From the NCBI GenBank assembly GCA_033239525.1, contig BSYO01000009.1, positions 14,157,299 through 14,221,298 on the forward strand: a stretch of 64,000 nucleotides of DNA, given 5' to 3'. This DNA is from Nepenthes gracilis (Eukaryota > Streptophyta > Magnoliopsida > Caryophyllales > Nepenthaceae). The notes below the pieces were generated by a model that saw nothing but the letters and a program-made list of their open reading frames with translations, did no database searches and was not told where the DNA came from. Position numbers and translations under genes: made by a program. Shown piece after piece: positions 46,301-57,831 of this stretch (position 1 is the first letter of the stretch; each line of letters opens with the position of its first letter).

Positions 46301-48497
46301 CATGTTTGATAAAGGATTGACATGGTATGAATGTAGAATTTTTAAGGAGATTTAAACTTTAATTTTAGGATTTTTATTATCTTATTTTTTTAATAATTAA
46401 CTACATATAAAAAATAAATTTACATGCTTGAATTCATATATGTTAAACTTTGATTTGACATGAATAATATGTAGAACTAAAACAACACCAAAATTATTCT
46501 TATCTTGAAAAATTGGAAAATGATTTATCTATTTTCTATCCTTTTAGGACTTATGAGGGTTTTTATAATTCTTATTCCTCTCAAAATGATGCCAATAGAA
46601 TAACTTTTCATCAAATGAGAGATGACTATTCCCAAATTATTAAAATATCTCATTCTTCTCGTCAAATTATTTGTCTTGAATTCTTATATCTTTTCAAGAG
46701 AATTTTTTTTCAAATTAATTATATATATATCTCCAAACTAGTTATATGGATTTGTATTTTTTAATTAAAATTTAATAAATTAATAAAATATATCCCTTAT
46801 TAGGGGAGATATTTTTCTAATATTCTCCTATTGAGCTCATATAATGATAATATTTATTAAAATGATTTAGATAAACTATAACTGCACAATATTCCAATCT
46901 TTTAATAGTTCAAACGTCATAATATTATAATCAAGCAATCAACAAATAAGAGCCATAGTTCTAGATTATTATGCAAAATGACTTTTTTCATATGCCATAA
47001 TTCTTACAAATCACATGACAAGAGTATTAAATGAGAAATATATATATGGTTCAATAATGATGTCTTAGTGAGGGTTTATTTTTGCTATTATTTACCCAAA
47101 ACCTTGAGCTCAAATAATATAAAAAAGCAAAAATATTAAAAACACATTATACAAAATCTCAAATATTAAGAATACTGACATAATTTATAATTATATCATG
47201 AATAATAACTAAAACCCCATCCCATCAATATGATCTATAAAAATCTTTTGTGATAAGCCTTTAATTAATGGGTTTACAATCATAAGTTTAGTGCTAATAT
47301 ATTCTATTGATATTTTTTTCTAAATTTTATTTTTAACAACAATATATTTAATTTTAATATACTTAGCACTCTTTAAATATTTATTGTTCTTTGAAAGGAA
47401 AGTTGTTATGGGATTATTATGGTAAATATTCAATGATCCAGTTATGTTGTTGATAATTTTTAAGTTCTAAAATAAAATTTCAGAATCATAAAACATGTAC
47501 AGTGATATCAAAGCATGGTACAAACTCTGTTTTCGTTGTGAATATATAATCATAGATTACTTTATACTTTTTCATGAAATTGCTTCTCTAGCCAAGTGGA
47601 AGAAATCTAGAGGTGAACTTTCTAGTATATATACGTCTAATATAGTCTGAATTTAAATATTTTATTATTTTTAAATATTTATTATTGTAAGTAAACAAGT
47701 AGTTTTTAGTCTATTGCAAATATCTTAGTACTTTATTTGTAACCTTTTAGTGATCTTTAATAGATTTGCTTTGGTAATTGAATATATCAACTGTGAAACT
47801 TATCTCTAATCTTGTATAAATCTGTACATATATCAGGCTTCCTATAGCAAAACATATAAGGAATGTTCTTCATTTGAATTTGTTCCCATTTATTTTATGG
47901 GCATTGCATTAGATTGAATTTATGACCTTTTTGGATAGGAATTAAACAGGCTACAAAATTCAACATTCCAAATCTTTCTAAAATTTTACTAATATATTTT
48001 TTCGAGACAATTCTAATAATTATATAATATATCTCAGAATATTTTTATTTTTATCACAGAAGTTATCAATATCCTTAGTCTCATATAATTACCTAAGATC
48101 AATGCTTACAAGTAGTATATCAATGACATATAGAAGTAAAAATATAAATTAACTCCCACTGACCTTCAAATATATGCATCGATCAACAATATGCTCTATA
48201 AAACTAAAGGATGAAATGGTATTGTGAAACATAAGGTATTATTGCTTGAGGCTTATTTAAGTCTATGAATTGATTTTTTAAAATTTGTAACTAAGTTATC
48301 TTATTCTTCAATTAAGAATTATTCAGGCTGTTTTATGTAAATCTCATATAATTTATCATTTAAAAAAATAATCTTTACATTAATTTAATGTAACTCCATG
48401 TCAAAATATGCAACCAACGTCATTAGAATTATTAAAAAGTCCTTAAAAATTGAAGAGATCTCTTTATAATCAATGTCATCTCTCTAAGTATACCGTT
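46300..48497 (-). pseudogene. Old copia element: RT, RNase H and 3' end
   Basis: The minus strand continues RT codons from 57832. I see RDDIDYKEI, VAYFDMELH, INVKIIFLNDKLYEIYI and SIHRLK, matching copia RT segments REGIDYxEIFSP, VAxFDLELxQLDVKTAFLHGDLEEEIYM and KSLYGLK. Further down is LYFYFYMSLIYYL at the place of the LYVDD block. A polypurine-like AATAGGAGAAT lies at about 46823-46832, so the 3' LTR should lie to the left of 46822; its outer end was not found. Stops are frequent throughout. It is much more decayed than the gypsy element inserted in it. Confidence 0.65.
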
Positions 48498-49074
48498 TGA
48501 TGGGTATTATTACCCGTATAATTGGTAAACCACACGTGGGTTAAAATGTGGAAACTCTTAATAACTTCTACGGTTTGTTTTTGGGAAAGAACTGCCATAA
48601 CCAACCGGAGGAGTTATGAAACTAACCGGAGTAGGAAGTTAAGAAACCAACCGGAGTGGGAAGTTAAGAAACCAACGGGAGTTGGGAAAAAATCAAATAT
48701 ACTTATCCGGAGAAGTTATACTTCTTCGGATAAGTTACGAAACTGAAAAGGAATCCCTATAAAAGGAAAGGTAATCCTCTGAGGAAAGGGACTTCTTTTC
48801 GGTTCAGAAAAAACTCTCTTTCTCTCTAACAATTACTATCTAAAAAGAGAACAAATTACATCTTTCCCTTTTTACTCTCAAAAAAGGCAATGACTGACTT
48901 GAGCGTCGGAGTGCCTTTGGGGATTTAGTCCCATTGGCCTGCTGATCATCTTGTCTACTGTTGTGTTGTACAGGTCTTGAGTTCAAAAGGACGGAATTGC
49001 TAGGATAATCCATATCAACCACCGGACCAGATCCGTATTACCAATCCGTCTAACTCCGGATCAGATCTGCAACA
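48498..49074 (+). repeat. 5' LTR of the Tat-type element
   Basis: It starts TGATGGGTATTATTACCCG and ends CAGATCTGCAACA. It contains GGGAAGTTAAGAAACCAACCGGAGT twice (48630-48690), where the 3' LTR has it once, explaining the 24-bp length difference. CCTATAAAAGG at about 48760 is a likely TATA box, and TGACTTGAGCGTCGGAGTG near 48892 is a motif also found in the solo LTR at 59070. Confidence 0.92.
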
Positions 49075-49094
49075 TTGGCGCCGTCTGTGGGAAT
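49075..49094 (+). other. Primer-binding site of the Tat-type element
   Basis: TTGGCGCCGTCTGTGGGAAT directly follows the 5' LTR. This is the characteristic primer site of Tat-lineage gypsy elements. Confidence 0.85.
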
Positions 49095-49218
49095 CAGACA
49101 AAAGCTTGATTCACCACTAAAAATATAAATATAAATAAATCCTTAACACCCGAACGCGTCAAAGTGCTCCGGCAATAAGTGCTCCGGAGATAAATGCTCC
49201 GGCCTTAAGTGTACCGGC

Positions 49219-50456
49219 ATTGGAAAATGCCGTTCCTGAAAATAACCTTCCTATACCGGAGCAGGAGAGAAATCAACAGGATCAACTCATACTGGCAATG
49301 AACGCCCGTATGGAACAAATGACTCAAGAGATTCAGTCTTTACGCAAAGAAGTGGGATGACAAAAGCCGGACGCCCATTCTTCAGCAACACATGTTCCCG
49401 CTTCAATGGAAAATAGGCGGAAGAAAAAATCAACTGTACATATCCAAGAAAAGATATTTTCAAGAGAAAGGGGCGAAGGCCGATCTCGCTTAGAGGGCCG
49501 GTTGGGCCCAAGATCCGTCGAAGACAGCCCAGAAAGACGAAATCCTCGGAGTGAAAGAAGACCTCTTGACCAGGAGGAAGCTTCCTCCAACTTGCCTCCG
49601 GATGGAAGAAATAAACGACCACGCCGATCTGAAGCTCCTGAGGAATTGAGAGTTTATCTCGATGCCAAAAGCGCCCAACATCATCAATCCGAAGCTTCTG
49701 AGGAATTGAGAACCTATCTCAATGCCAAAAACATCAAACAACTCAGATCCGAAGCTCCTGAGAAATTGAGAACTTATCTCAATACCAAAAAATCTGCTGT
49801 TGTACCTCAGAGAGAAGAAAAGTTAGAAAAAATGTGGGATTATCTTTTCGGAGAAAAATCTGAAGGACGAACTAGCGATCTAAGGAGGTCCCCATTCAAT
49901 GTAAATCCGGACTGTCCATTACCGAGAAATTCAAAATGCCAGTCATTGACACATATGGCGGAAATGCGACCCAATGGACCATTTGGATCACTTCCGGACG
50001 TTACTGAGTTTTCAAGGATTAGATGAAATGATGATGTGTCAATGCTTCCCTTTGACTTTGAAAGGGGACGCAAGAATCTGGTTTTACCGAATGCCATCTA
50101 ACTCAATTCGGTCCTTCCAAGAGTTAGCAGATAATTTTCTCTCTCAATTTGCTTCAAGTCAAAGAATAGAAAAACAACCTTGGCACTTGGCCCGTATCAA
50201 ACAGGGTCCAAATGAAAACTTGAAGAGCTTCCTGTCAAGATTCACTTCCGAAGCTCGTCGAATTTCACGCCTCACTGACGAAGTAAAGTTAAACACTTTT
50301 ATTGCAAATCTGGAGCCAGGAGAGTTTTTTAAACATTTGCCCATACGAGTCCACAAACCTTCAGAGAAGTGGAGGTTACTGCACGAGCATACGTTGCAGC
50401 AGAGGAAGCCAATGAGGCTAAAAAGTCTGCCAGGGTGAATCCTCCTTATCAATGAT
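49219..50456 (+). pseudogene. Gag of the Tat-type element (frameshifted)
   Basis: A start near 49219 (MPVPENNLPIPEQ) leads through LILAMNARMEQMTQEIQSL to a TGA at about 49358. The frame then stays open through a basic region and a 20-residue repeat to about 50026. After a frame change at about 49974, the capsid-like core reads FPLTLKGDARIWFYRMPS, SFQELADNFLSQF, then LARIKQGPNENLKSFLSRF and KLNTFIANL. These are the usual Tat gag landmarks. One stop and at least one frameshift mean that a full Gag cannot be made. Confidence 0.85.
49627..49796 (+). repeat. 60-bp tandem repeat within gag (three copies)
   Basis: Three in-frame copies of a 20-residue unit (SEAPEELRVYLDAKSAQHHQ and relatives) lie in the basic N-terminal region of gag. 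The third copy is shorter. Each copy keeps the SEA-EELRTYLNAK core. Confidence 0.8.
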
Positions 50457-50479
50457 CACCGAAAAGAAGGAGGAATGAA

Positions 50480-53400
50480 GATGAGAGATCCCATCCAAAG
50501 GAACCCAGAAGGAAGTTCAAGAATGAAGCACGAGGAGAATTCAGGCCCTTTGATCCTACCCCGTTAAATGATTCAAGAACAAATATCCTGATGCAAATAC
50601 GGGAGAAAAAATTCTTCAAGTGGCCAAGAGCTCCAAAGAACCCTGAAGGTGGAGATCAAAGCAAGTTCTGCCATTACCATCGCTCACCTGGGTATGGAAC
50701 TGAAGAATGCTGGACTTTGCAAAAGGAAATTGAAAGTCTGATCAGGAAAGGACATCTCAAGAAATTCTTGAAAAAACCAGAGGATAACCCTGGTGAAAGA
50801 CTGGAAGAAGGAGAGACGGAGCAGCCACAATTGAAAAGCCGTGTGGTGGTCGGAGTGGTAAACATGATAACCACCAGACCGGCCAAAGCTCAGTCCGACC
50901 AAATGGATGCCATCCGAAATGATAAGAAACGAAAGTTTGAAAGTGATGATGTAATTAGTTTTAGTAAGGAGGATATGGATCATGTGAGGACACCACACTC
51001 AGATCCATTAGTTGTATCAGCTTTAGTTTCTGATGGTAACGTGGATTACCAGATGAAACGAATATTTATTGATAATGGAAGCTCTAGTAATTTACTTTAT
51101 TTTGATGCTTTCATTAAATTGGGTTTGAAAATTAATCAACTCCGGCCAGCCAATGGACCATTATACGGAGTGGGAAATGAACCAGTCACAGTCAAAGGAA
51201 CCATCCAATTGGATGTCACATTGGGAACTTACCCAAAAACTGCTTCTCACGAACTTACATTTCTGGTAGTGGACCTATCTTCAGTTTATAACGCAATTTT
51301 AGGTCGGCCCTGCCTTGTAATTTTTGGAGCGGTAACTTCTATTCCCCATTTAAAAATGAAGTTCCCAACATTAAATGGTGTTGGAGAAATATTGGGAGAT
51401 CAAGTTACCGGACGAACATGCTATTTATCCCAAGTTGAGAAAAATGTTCAAGATCGGTCTGTGGAAGATTTTGACTATCGAGATGAAAGTGCGTTGCAAC
51501 AAGCCCAGTCCGGAGAAGTTACTGATTTGATTCCATCGGATCCAACAGATCCGGAAAAATGCGTACAAATAGGAAATTCATTGACCGGACCAGTTCGTGG
51601 GCGGTTAATTGAGTTCTTCCGGCGGAACAAGGATGTCTTTGCCTGGACATCATCTGATATGCCTAGGATTCCAACCGAAGTGATGGTCCATAAATTAAGT
51701 TTGGATCCTAATCACAAACCAATTAGGCAAAAACGAAGGAACTACTCGGTTGAGAAGCTTATTGCAATCAGGGAGGAAGTGAAAAATTTGCTAGATGCCG
51801 GTTTTATAAGGGAAGTTCAGTATCCGGACTGGCTTTCTAATGTGGTTATGGTAAAAAAGAGCAACGGAAAATGAAGGATGTGCGTTGATTTTACCAATTT
51901 GAATAAAGCCTGCCCAAAGGACAGTTTTCCTTTGCCAAGAATCGATTTATTGGTAGATTCAACTTCCGGACATAAACTACTCAGTTTTATGGACGCATAC
52001 TCCGATTATAACTAGATTAGCATGTGCCCGGAGGACGAAGAACACACCTCCTTTATGACCGACCAAGGAACCTACTGTTACAAAGTAATGCCGTTCGGAT
52101 TAAAGAACGTCGGAGCCACGTATCAAATACTGGTGAACAAATTGTTCGCAGATCAAATCGGCCGAAACATGGAAGTATATGTAGATGATATGCTCGTTAA
52201 AAGTAAAGTCATGGACGATCACACTTCGGATTTGGAAGAGGCTTTTGAAGTACTCCGGAAACATCGTATGAAATTAAATCCAACCAAATGTGCTTTCGGA
52301 GTATCTTCAGGCAAATTTTTGAGATTTATCGTTTCAAAGCGAGGAATTGAAGCCAATCCGGAAAAAATAAAGGCGATTGCAGAAATGAGCCCGCCAAAAA
52401 CCATAAAAGAAGTTCAACGGCTTACAGGAAGGCTTGCAGCACTCTCCGATTTTTATCTAGATCGGCAGAGAAGTACCTTCCATTTTTCAAAGCTTTAAGA
52501 GGAACCAAAGCAAATGGTTTCCAATGGACTGAAGAATGCCAAGCAGCTTTTCAAATTTTAAATGACTATTTGCTTGACCCTCCTCTTTAGCGTCACCTTT
52601 AGAAGGAGAGGAGTTATTTTTATATCGGCGGTTTCGATGCGGCATTAAGTTCGGTTTTAATCCCGGCCAACAGACGGATGTTCAAAGACCGGTTTACTAT
52701 GTCGGTAAAACAGCATCCGATGTGGAAAGTCGTTACACACGCTTAGAAAAAATAGTGCTAGCTCTTGTTTATTCAAGAAGAAAGCTAAGGCCATATTTCC
52801 AAGCCCATAAGATAACCGTCCTCTGAGATCAACCTCTTAAGGGGATCTTACAAAATTTGGATACATCAGGCCGGCGGTGAAATGGGCAATCGAACTTGGA
52901 GAATTTGATATTGAGTACAAGCCAAGATCGTCGATAAAAGGACAGGCTTTGGTGACTTTTTGGTTAAAACATCCTTTTCAGCCCAAAATAATGAAAGCGA
53001 GAAGATCAAAAGATCGGCCAGGGCCAATTATCCGCTCCATGGACGATGTACGTGGGACGGATCTTCAACGCAATCGGGAAGCGGGCGGAGTGATGTGCGA
53101 ACTCGGAAGGAATGGAAATACTATATTCACTGAGGCTTTCATTCCCAACCACAAACAACGTGGCTGAATATGAAGCTCTGTTGGCTGGACTTCGGTTGGC
53201 CAAGGAATGTTCAGCAAAATATGTTGCGATCTACAGTGACTCCGAACTGATGGTTAATCAAGTTCGAGGAGACTTTGAAGTGTCAAATTCGTGTTTAGCA
53301 AAATATCTTGCTAAAGTAAGAAGTACATTTCAAGATTTTGATAAAATCGACATGCACCATATTTCTAGAACGGAAAACGGAAAGGCCGATCAGTTAGCAA

Positions 53401-54747
53401 AGGCGGCGGCCATAGAAAATCCGGAGCAGTACTCCCGAAGTATGCGAGAAGTTCTAACTACTCCAAGTATTGAAGAAGTAGATCAAGATATCCTACAAGT
53501 CACTAGTAATGAAAACTGGATGACTCCTTATTATCGATATCTATCTGACGGAGTAGTTCCAGAAAATCTGGACGAAGTAAAGCGAGTAAAGAAAACTGCT
53601 GGCTGGTATGTTATCATTGATGGAAAATTGTACCGTTGTGGGTACTCCATCCCATATTTGAGATGCCTAACTCCGGAGGAAGCAGATTATGCACTAGGTG
53701 AGGTCCACCTTGGGATTTGCGGGTCCCATATAGGAGGAAAGAATCTTGCCTTCAAACTGATGCGACAAGGTTATTTTTGGCCAACTATGAAAAAGATCTT
53801 TGACTTTGTCAAGAAATGTGAAAACTGCCAAATCCATGGAAGCATACCTCATGCACCTCCGACCGAATCGAAATCATTACAAGCACACGGCCGTTCGCCT
53901 GATAGGGTGGACATGCAGGACCTTTCCCAATAGCCATTTTGGACAAAGGAGGTTTATAATAGTCGGAATTGATTATTTTACCAAATGGGTGGAAGCTTCT
54001 CCCTTGGCAAAAATAACTGAACATAATGCGACGGAGTTCGTGCGACAAAACATTGTTTGCCGGTTTGGAGTTCCAGAAGCGATAGTTCGATCGCGGAACC
54101 CGGTTTACGAGGAAGCGCTTCACTAAGTTTTGCTCGAATTTGAAGATCGGTTAGCACACACCTCTGTTGCCTATCCACAAGCAAGCGGCCCGAATAGAGG
54201 TAACTAATCGGACTTTACTCCATGGTTTAAAAGCGAAATTAGAAGAAGGCAGGGGCTCTTGGGGTGATGAGTTACCGTCGATATTGTGGTCAAACCGGAC
54301 GACTCCTAAAGAACCAACAAGAGAAACGCTATTAAGTTTATGCTACGGAACAAAAGCGGTGATACCAATTGAGATAGGCTTGCCCGACCTCAGGATAGAA
54401 AATTTTGATCCTCACGGCAATTCAAAGCGGCTAAAGGAAAATCTTGATTTATTGGAAGAATCCGAGAAACTTGCAAAGTGCAGTTTGATCACGCTTATCA
54501 GCAACGGATTGCGCGGTACTACAACAAGAGAACAAAAGCGCGACAGTTTGACGTAGGAGATTTAGTTTTGAGAAGTATACAAGCAACCGGAAAGATTGCA
54601 AATAGGAATAAGTTGTCTTCTAATTAGGAAGGTCCGTTTATTGTTTCTGCTGTATTAAGAAATTGTGCCTATAAATTACGCACATCGAATGGAAAATTAG
54701 TGCCTAGAACTTGGAATGCAATGCATTTGAAAAAATTCTTTCAATAA
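50480..54747 (+). pseudogene. Pol of the Tat-type element (protease, RT, RNase H x2, integrase)
   Basis: The gag knuckle relic FCHYHRSPGYGTEECW (about 50670) is followed by protease with IFIDNGSSSNLLYFD (about 51060) and AILGRP. RT has FIREVQYPDWLSNVVMVKK, KACPKDSFPLPRID, a CYKVMPFGLKN stretch and an intact EVYVDDMLVKSK (about 52170). RNase H has SRYTRLEKIVLALV and WAIELGEFDIEYKPR. The second RNase H has NNVAEYEALLAGL, IYSDSELM and GKADQLAK. Integrase has HLGICGSHIGGKNLAFKLM, CENCQIH and IDYFTKWVEASPL. The second catalytic Asp region reads RSRNPVYEE and the Glu region is scrambled, so integrase is dead. In-frame stops at 51872 and about 52013 look like G-to-A changes in TGG or CAG codons. Frameshifts lie near 52500, 53160 and 53930. 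It ends HLKKFFQ and a stop at about 54747. Confidence 0.9.
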
Positions 54748-54826
54748 AAGTCAAAATGTTTCATTCCATTCAAAAAAGAGTGCCCAGTACATTCTTTCTT
54801 GTCAATCAATACAACATTAATAAAAA

Positions 54827-56607
54827 TCAAAGTTGGTGCTGAGGACTTGATGAGGGTTGCGTTGAAGGTTCACCAATTTCTGAAAATTCTACTAAATCTG
54901 ATTGAAGGCGAGCGCCCAAATTCCTAGGGTCAAAAAAGCCGATCGGGAAATTTGGATCTAACTTGGGAGCAATCTGCCGGCATAGAAGGATTCCGTCCAA
55001 AAATCTAGCATTCAAAGCCGGACGGACCTCTTCGGGCTTAAGTCGCACCATAAGTTCTGCTCCCAACTTAGCATTGTCGCTTCTCAGACTGGATGCGTGC
55101 TCTTGAGACGCTTTCAAAGCTTCATTAGCTTTCTGCAACTCCAGCTCCATACAAGAGATCCGCTTCTGTAGAAGATCAATTTTAGCAGCGTCAGCATTAG
55201 CACGATTTCTCATTTCTTCAAGAACGGACGGATCAGTGTGCTCTTGTTCAAGTCTCTGAATTTCTTTCTCAAGTTGCTCCATCTTCAGATCACGTTGGGT
55301 TAAGCAGAGATTCAAAATCTCACCAATCTTCTCGCTCTGTTAAGCACAAGGATCAGTCAGGAGTAAGTAAAAAAAAAAAGAGAAAAAGAAAGGAGAAAAG
55401 CTCTTTTGAGAATCTTACTATGATATAGCGAGCTTTTTGAGCTTCAGTCTTCAAGGGTAAACGGCGTGAAGAGGCCGGAGCTTACTCCGGATCCGGACCA
55501 GATGAACTCCGGAGAGGAGAGCGAGCGGCTGGATCAGTTAAACCTTGAGAGAGAGGCGGAGCAGAAAAAACCGGAGTAGGAGCAGAAACAGCCGGAGTAG
55601 GATCAGAAACAGCCAGAACAGGAGTTTCTTCAATAGGCCTTTCAACAAGTAAATCAACTGGGCCAGAAAAGGATTCCCTTGGGTCCGGAGCTGATATGTT
55701 GTATGGGACAATAGCCATTTCATCAGTTCCCGTTCCAGGGGCGGCCAAGAACTCACTGACAGGATTCTCCTCTTGCGGTTGGTTAGAAAGGACAAGGGAT
55801 GAATCACTTATCCCTTTTAATCTTTCAGTTATGGGGAGGCCAACTTCAGCAGTATCAGAGGAAGGTGATTGGTTAGGTGCAACAACCAGACGTTTACGCC
55901 CCCTTGGCACGGTATCATTCGCTTTCCTTTTAAGTTTCTTGGGAGTTGGCTTTGAAGTTCCAACTTTTCCAATTAAAGACCCCCATTTGGTTAGAGCAAA
56001 AATTTCAGGAGTAAATAAGCGTCCATTGTCTGAAAACGACTCCATATTAGATTTTATCATCTTGATTTGAGGTTTCACCGATTCCTCTTCTTACGGGAAA
56101 GCTTGCCGTAGCGTTTGAGGATTTTACCCCAGGGCATTAGGAATGCAGTTGGGGGACAGCAAGAAAAAGAAAGCGGTCTTTTCAATTTTTAACCGTATCG
56201 ATGATAACCCCACTGATATTTAAGTCGCAAGGAGACAAGGATATCCAATTCCCATTTTGACAAAATTTAAACAAAACTCTAACAATGGAGGTGTTAAGAG
56301 TTGTACCTCGAAGACGGAAAAATATGCAGAGGTTGCAGAGATACCTCACGGCGTTTGCATGGTATTGTGCCATGGAAACGCCTAAATCAGAAAAAATCGT
56401 TTGAAGTTCTGATGCGAGAGGAAAATGAAGACCACTCTTCAAATGCGCTTCGTATACCGTGATATAACCAGTTGGAGGAGAATCGGCTCTATCAGTCTCA
56501 TTAGGTATCGAACGCAAGTATGAACTTGGAATTTTGCATTGGAAAATAATCTTTTCCATTTCTTCAGTGGTAAGAACATATTTTATCGATTCAACCTTGG
56601 ACGCCAT
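54827..56607 (-). CDS. Antisense ORF of the Tat-type element (Transposase_28-like)
   Basis: Three open blocks on the strand opposite to pol look like exons: 56607-56182, 56078-55482 and 55315-54827. The first starts MASKVESIKYVLTTEEME and holds YEAHLKSGLHFPLASELQTI, then FSDLGVSMAQYHANAVRYL and FFRLRG. This is the pattern of the plant 'putative gypsy type transposon' domain. The second has a basic nuclear-signal-like TPKKLKRKAND and RGRKRL stretch, and Pro/Ser-rich repeats of SAPTPVFSAP type. The third is a coiled coil (MEQLEKEIQRLEQEH onward) ending with LKPEEVRPALNARFLDGILL and FFDPRNLG. The first block stops a few codons after a possible donor (GATACGGTTAAA). Antisense ORFs between pol and the 3' LTR are known from Tat-lineage elements; their role is unknown. 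A decayed relative is at 62237-63924. Confidence 0.7.
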
Positions 56608-56825
56608 TGAAACAGGGAGAAAGAAAGTGAAGAACAGAGTAACATAACGGGGGAAAACCCTAATTTATAGGTTTGAAGGGATGTGTCCGTTCAAATTCAA
56701 AAATGATGAAGAGGACGCGTGTCGCAAAAACATTTGCTACTCAAAACGGCGGTTACAGAAGTTACCACGCGATGATCAACACGTGGCAAGCCAGCTAAGA
56801 CTGTGTCAGAGCTAATCGCCATCTG

Positions 56826-57190
56826 GAGTGACCAAAAAGTGGGAGTCACCAAATCCATAGTAAAAATACCCGGAGTGACCAAAAAGCGGGAGTCACCAAA
56901 TCCGGAGTAAAAATACCCGGAGTGACCAAAAAGCGGGAGTCACCAAATTCGGAGTAAAAATACCCGGAGTGACCAAAAAGCGGGAGTCACCAAATCCGGA
57001 GTAAAAATACCCGGAGTGACTAAAAAGCGGGAGTCACCAAATCCGGAGTAAAAATACCCGGAGTGACCAAAAAGCGGGAGTTACCAAATCCGGAGTAAAT
57101 AAACCCGGAGTGACCAAAAATACGGAGTCACCAAATCCGGAGTAAAAATCCGGAGTGACCAGAAAAATGGAGTCACCAAGTCCGGAGCAA
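56826..57190 (+). repeat. 47-bp tandem array (about eight copies) in the 3' untranslated part
   Basis: The unit GGAGTGACCAAAAAGCGGGAGTCACCAAATCCGGAGTAAAAATACCC repeats with period 47: GAGTGACC starts at 56826, 56873, 56920 and onwards. The last two units are shortened and diverged. The central copies are almost identical. The array lies between the antisense ORF start and the 3' LTR, where Tat and Ogre elements often carry such arrays. Confidence 0.92.
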
Positions 57191-57262
57191 TGAAAATTTG
57201 GAAAAATTCTAAGTAGTCAATCCCATAACTAAAACATGCTAGAAGTTAAAATTTTAATCTTC

Positions 57263-57278
57263 TAGCATGGGGGGCTAG
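57263..57278 (+). other. Polypurine tract of the Tat-type element
   Basis: GCATGGGGGGCTAG immediately precedes the 3' LTR, the position and composition expected for the plus-strand primer. Confidence 0.7.
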
Positions 57279-57831
57279 TGATGGGTATTATTACCCGAAT
57301 AATTGGTAAACCACCCGTGGGTTAAAATGTGGAAACTCTTAATAACTTCTACGGTTTGTTTTTGGGAAAGAACTGCCATAACCAACCGGAGGAATTATGA
57401 AACTAACCGGAGTGGGAAGTTAAGAAACCAACGGGAGTTGGGAAAAAACCAAATATACTTATCCAGAGAAGTATAACTTCTCCGGATAAGTTACGAAACT
57501 GAAAAGGAATCCCTATAAAAGGAAAGGTAATCCTCTGAGGAAAGGGACTTCTTTTCGGTCCAGAAAAAACTCTCTTTCTCTCTAACAATTACTATCTAAA
57601 AAGAGAACAAATTACATCTTTCCCTTTTTACTCTCAAAAAAGGCAATGACTGACTTGAGCGTTGGAGTGCCTTTGGTGATTTAGCCTCATTGGCCTGCTG
57701 ACCATCTTGTCTACTGTTGTGTTGTACAGGTCTTGAGTTTCAAAAGGACGGAATTGCCAGAATAATCCATATCAACCACCGGACCAGATCCGTATTACCA
57801 ATCCGTCTAACTCCGGACCAGATCCGCAACA
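57279..57831 (+). repeat. 3' LTR of the Tat-type element
   Basis: It starts TGATGGGTATTATTACCCG and ends GATCCGCAACA. It differs from 48498-49074 at about a dozen positions by eye plus the 24-bp duplication. It is followed by CCGCT and copia RT sequence. Confidence 0.92.

Larger units (their letters stand above)
48498..57831 (+). mobile_element. Ty3/gypsy element of Tat type, with antisense ORF
   Basis: This 9334-bp element has LTRs of 577 and 553 bp that are nearly identical apart from a 24-bp duplication, a perfect primer site, gag, protease, RT, double RNase H and integrase on the plus strand, an antisense ORF, a 47-bp tandem array, a polypurine tract and the 3' LTR. The target duplication is CCGTT (48493-48497) and CCGCT (57832-57836), 4 of 5. 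Removing the element restores the copia RT codons RLVVKR then YT. It is the youngest complete element here, judging by LTR similarity, but has stops in pol. Confidence 0.93.

Noticed and set aside
49287..49741. Minus-strand frames opposite gag of the Tat-type element
   Set aside because: They are shadows of gag; unlike the antisense ORF at 54827-56607 they match no known antisense domain and do not continue.
56697..57200. CRISPR-like array of 47-bp units
   Set aside because: Units are contiguous with no unique spacers, and the context is a plant retrotransposon; it is an ordinary tandem repeat.
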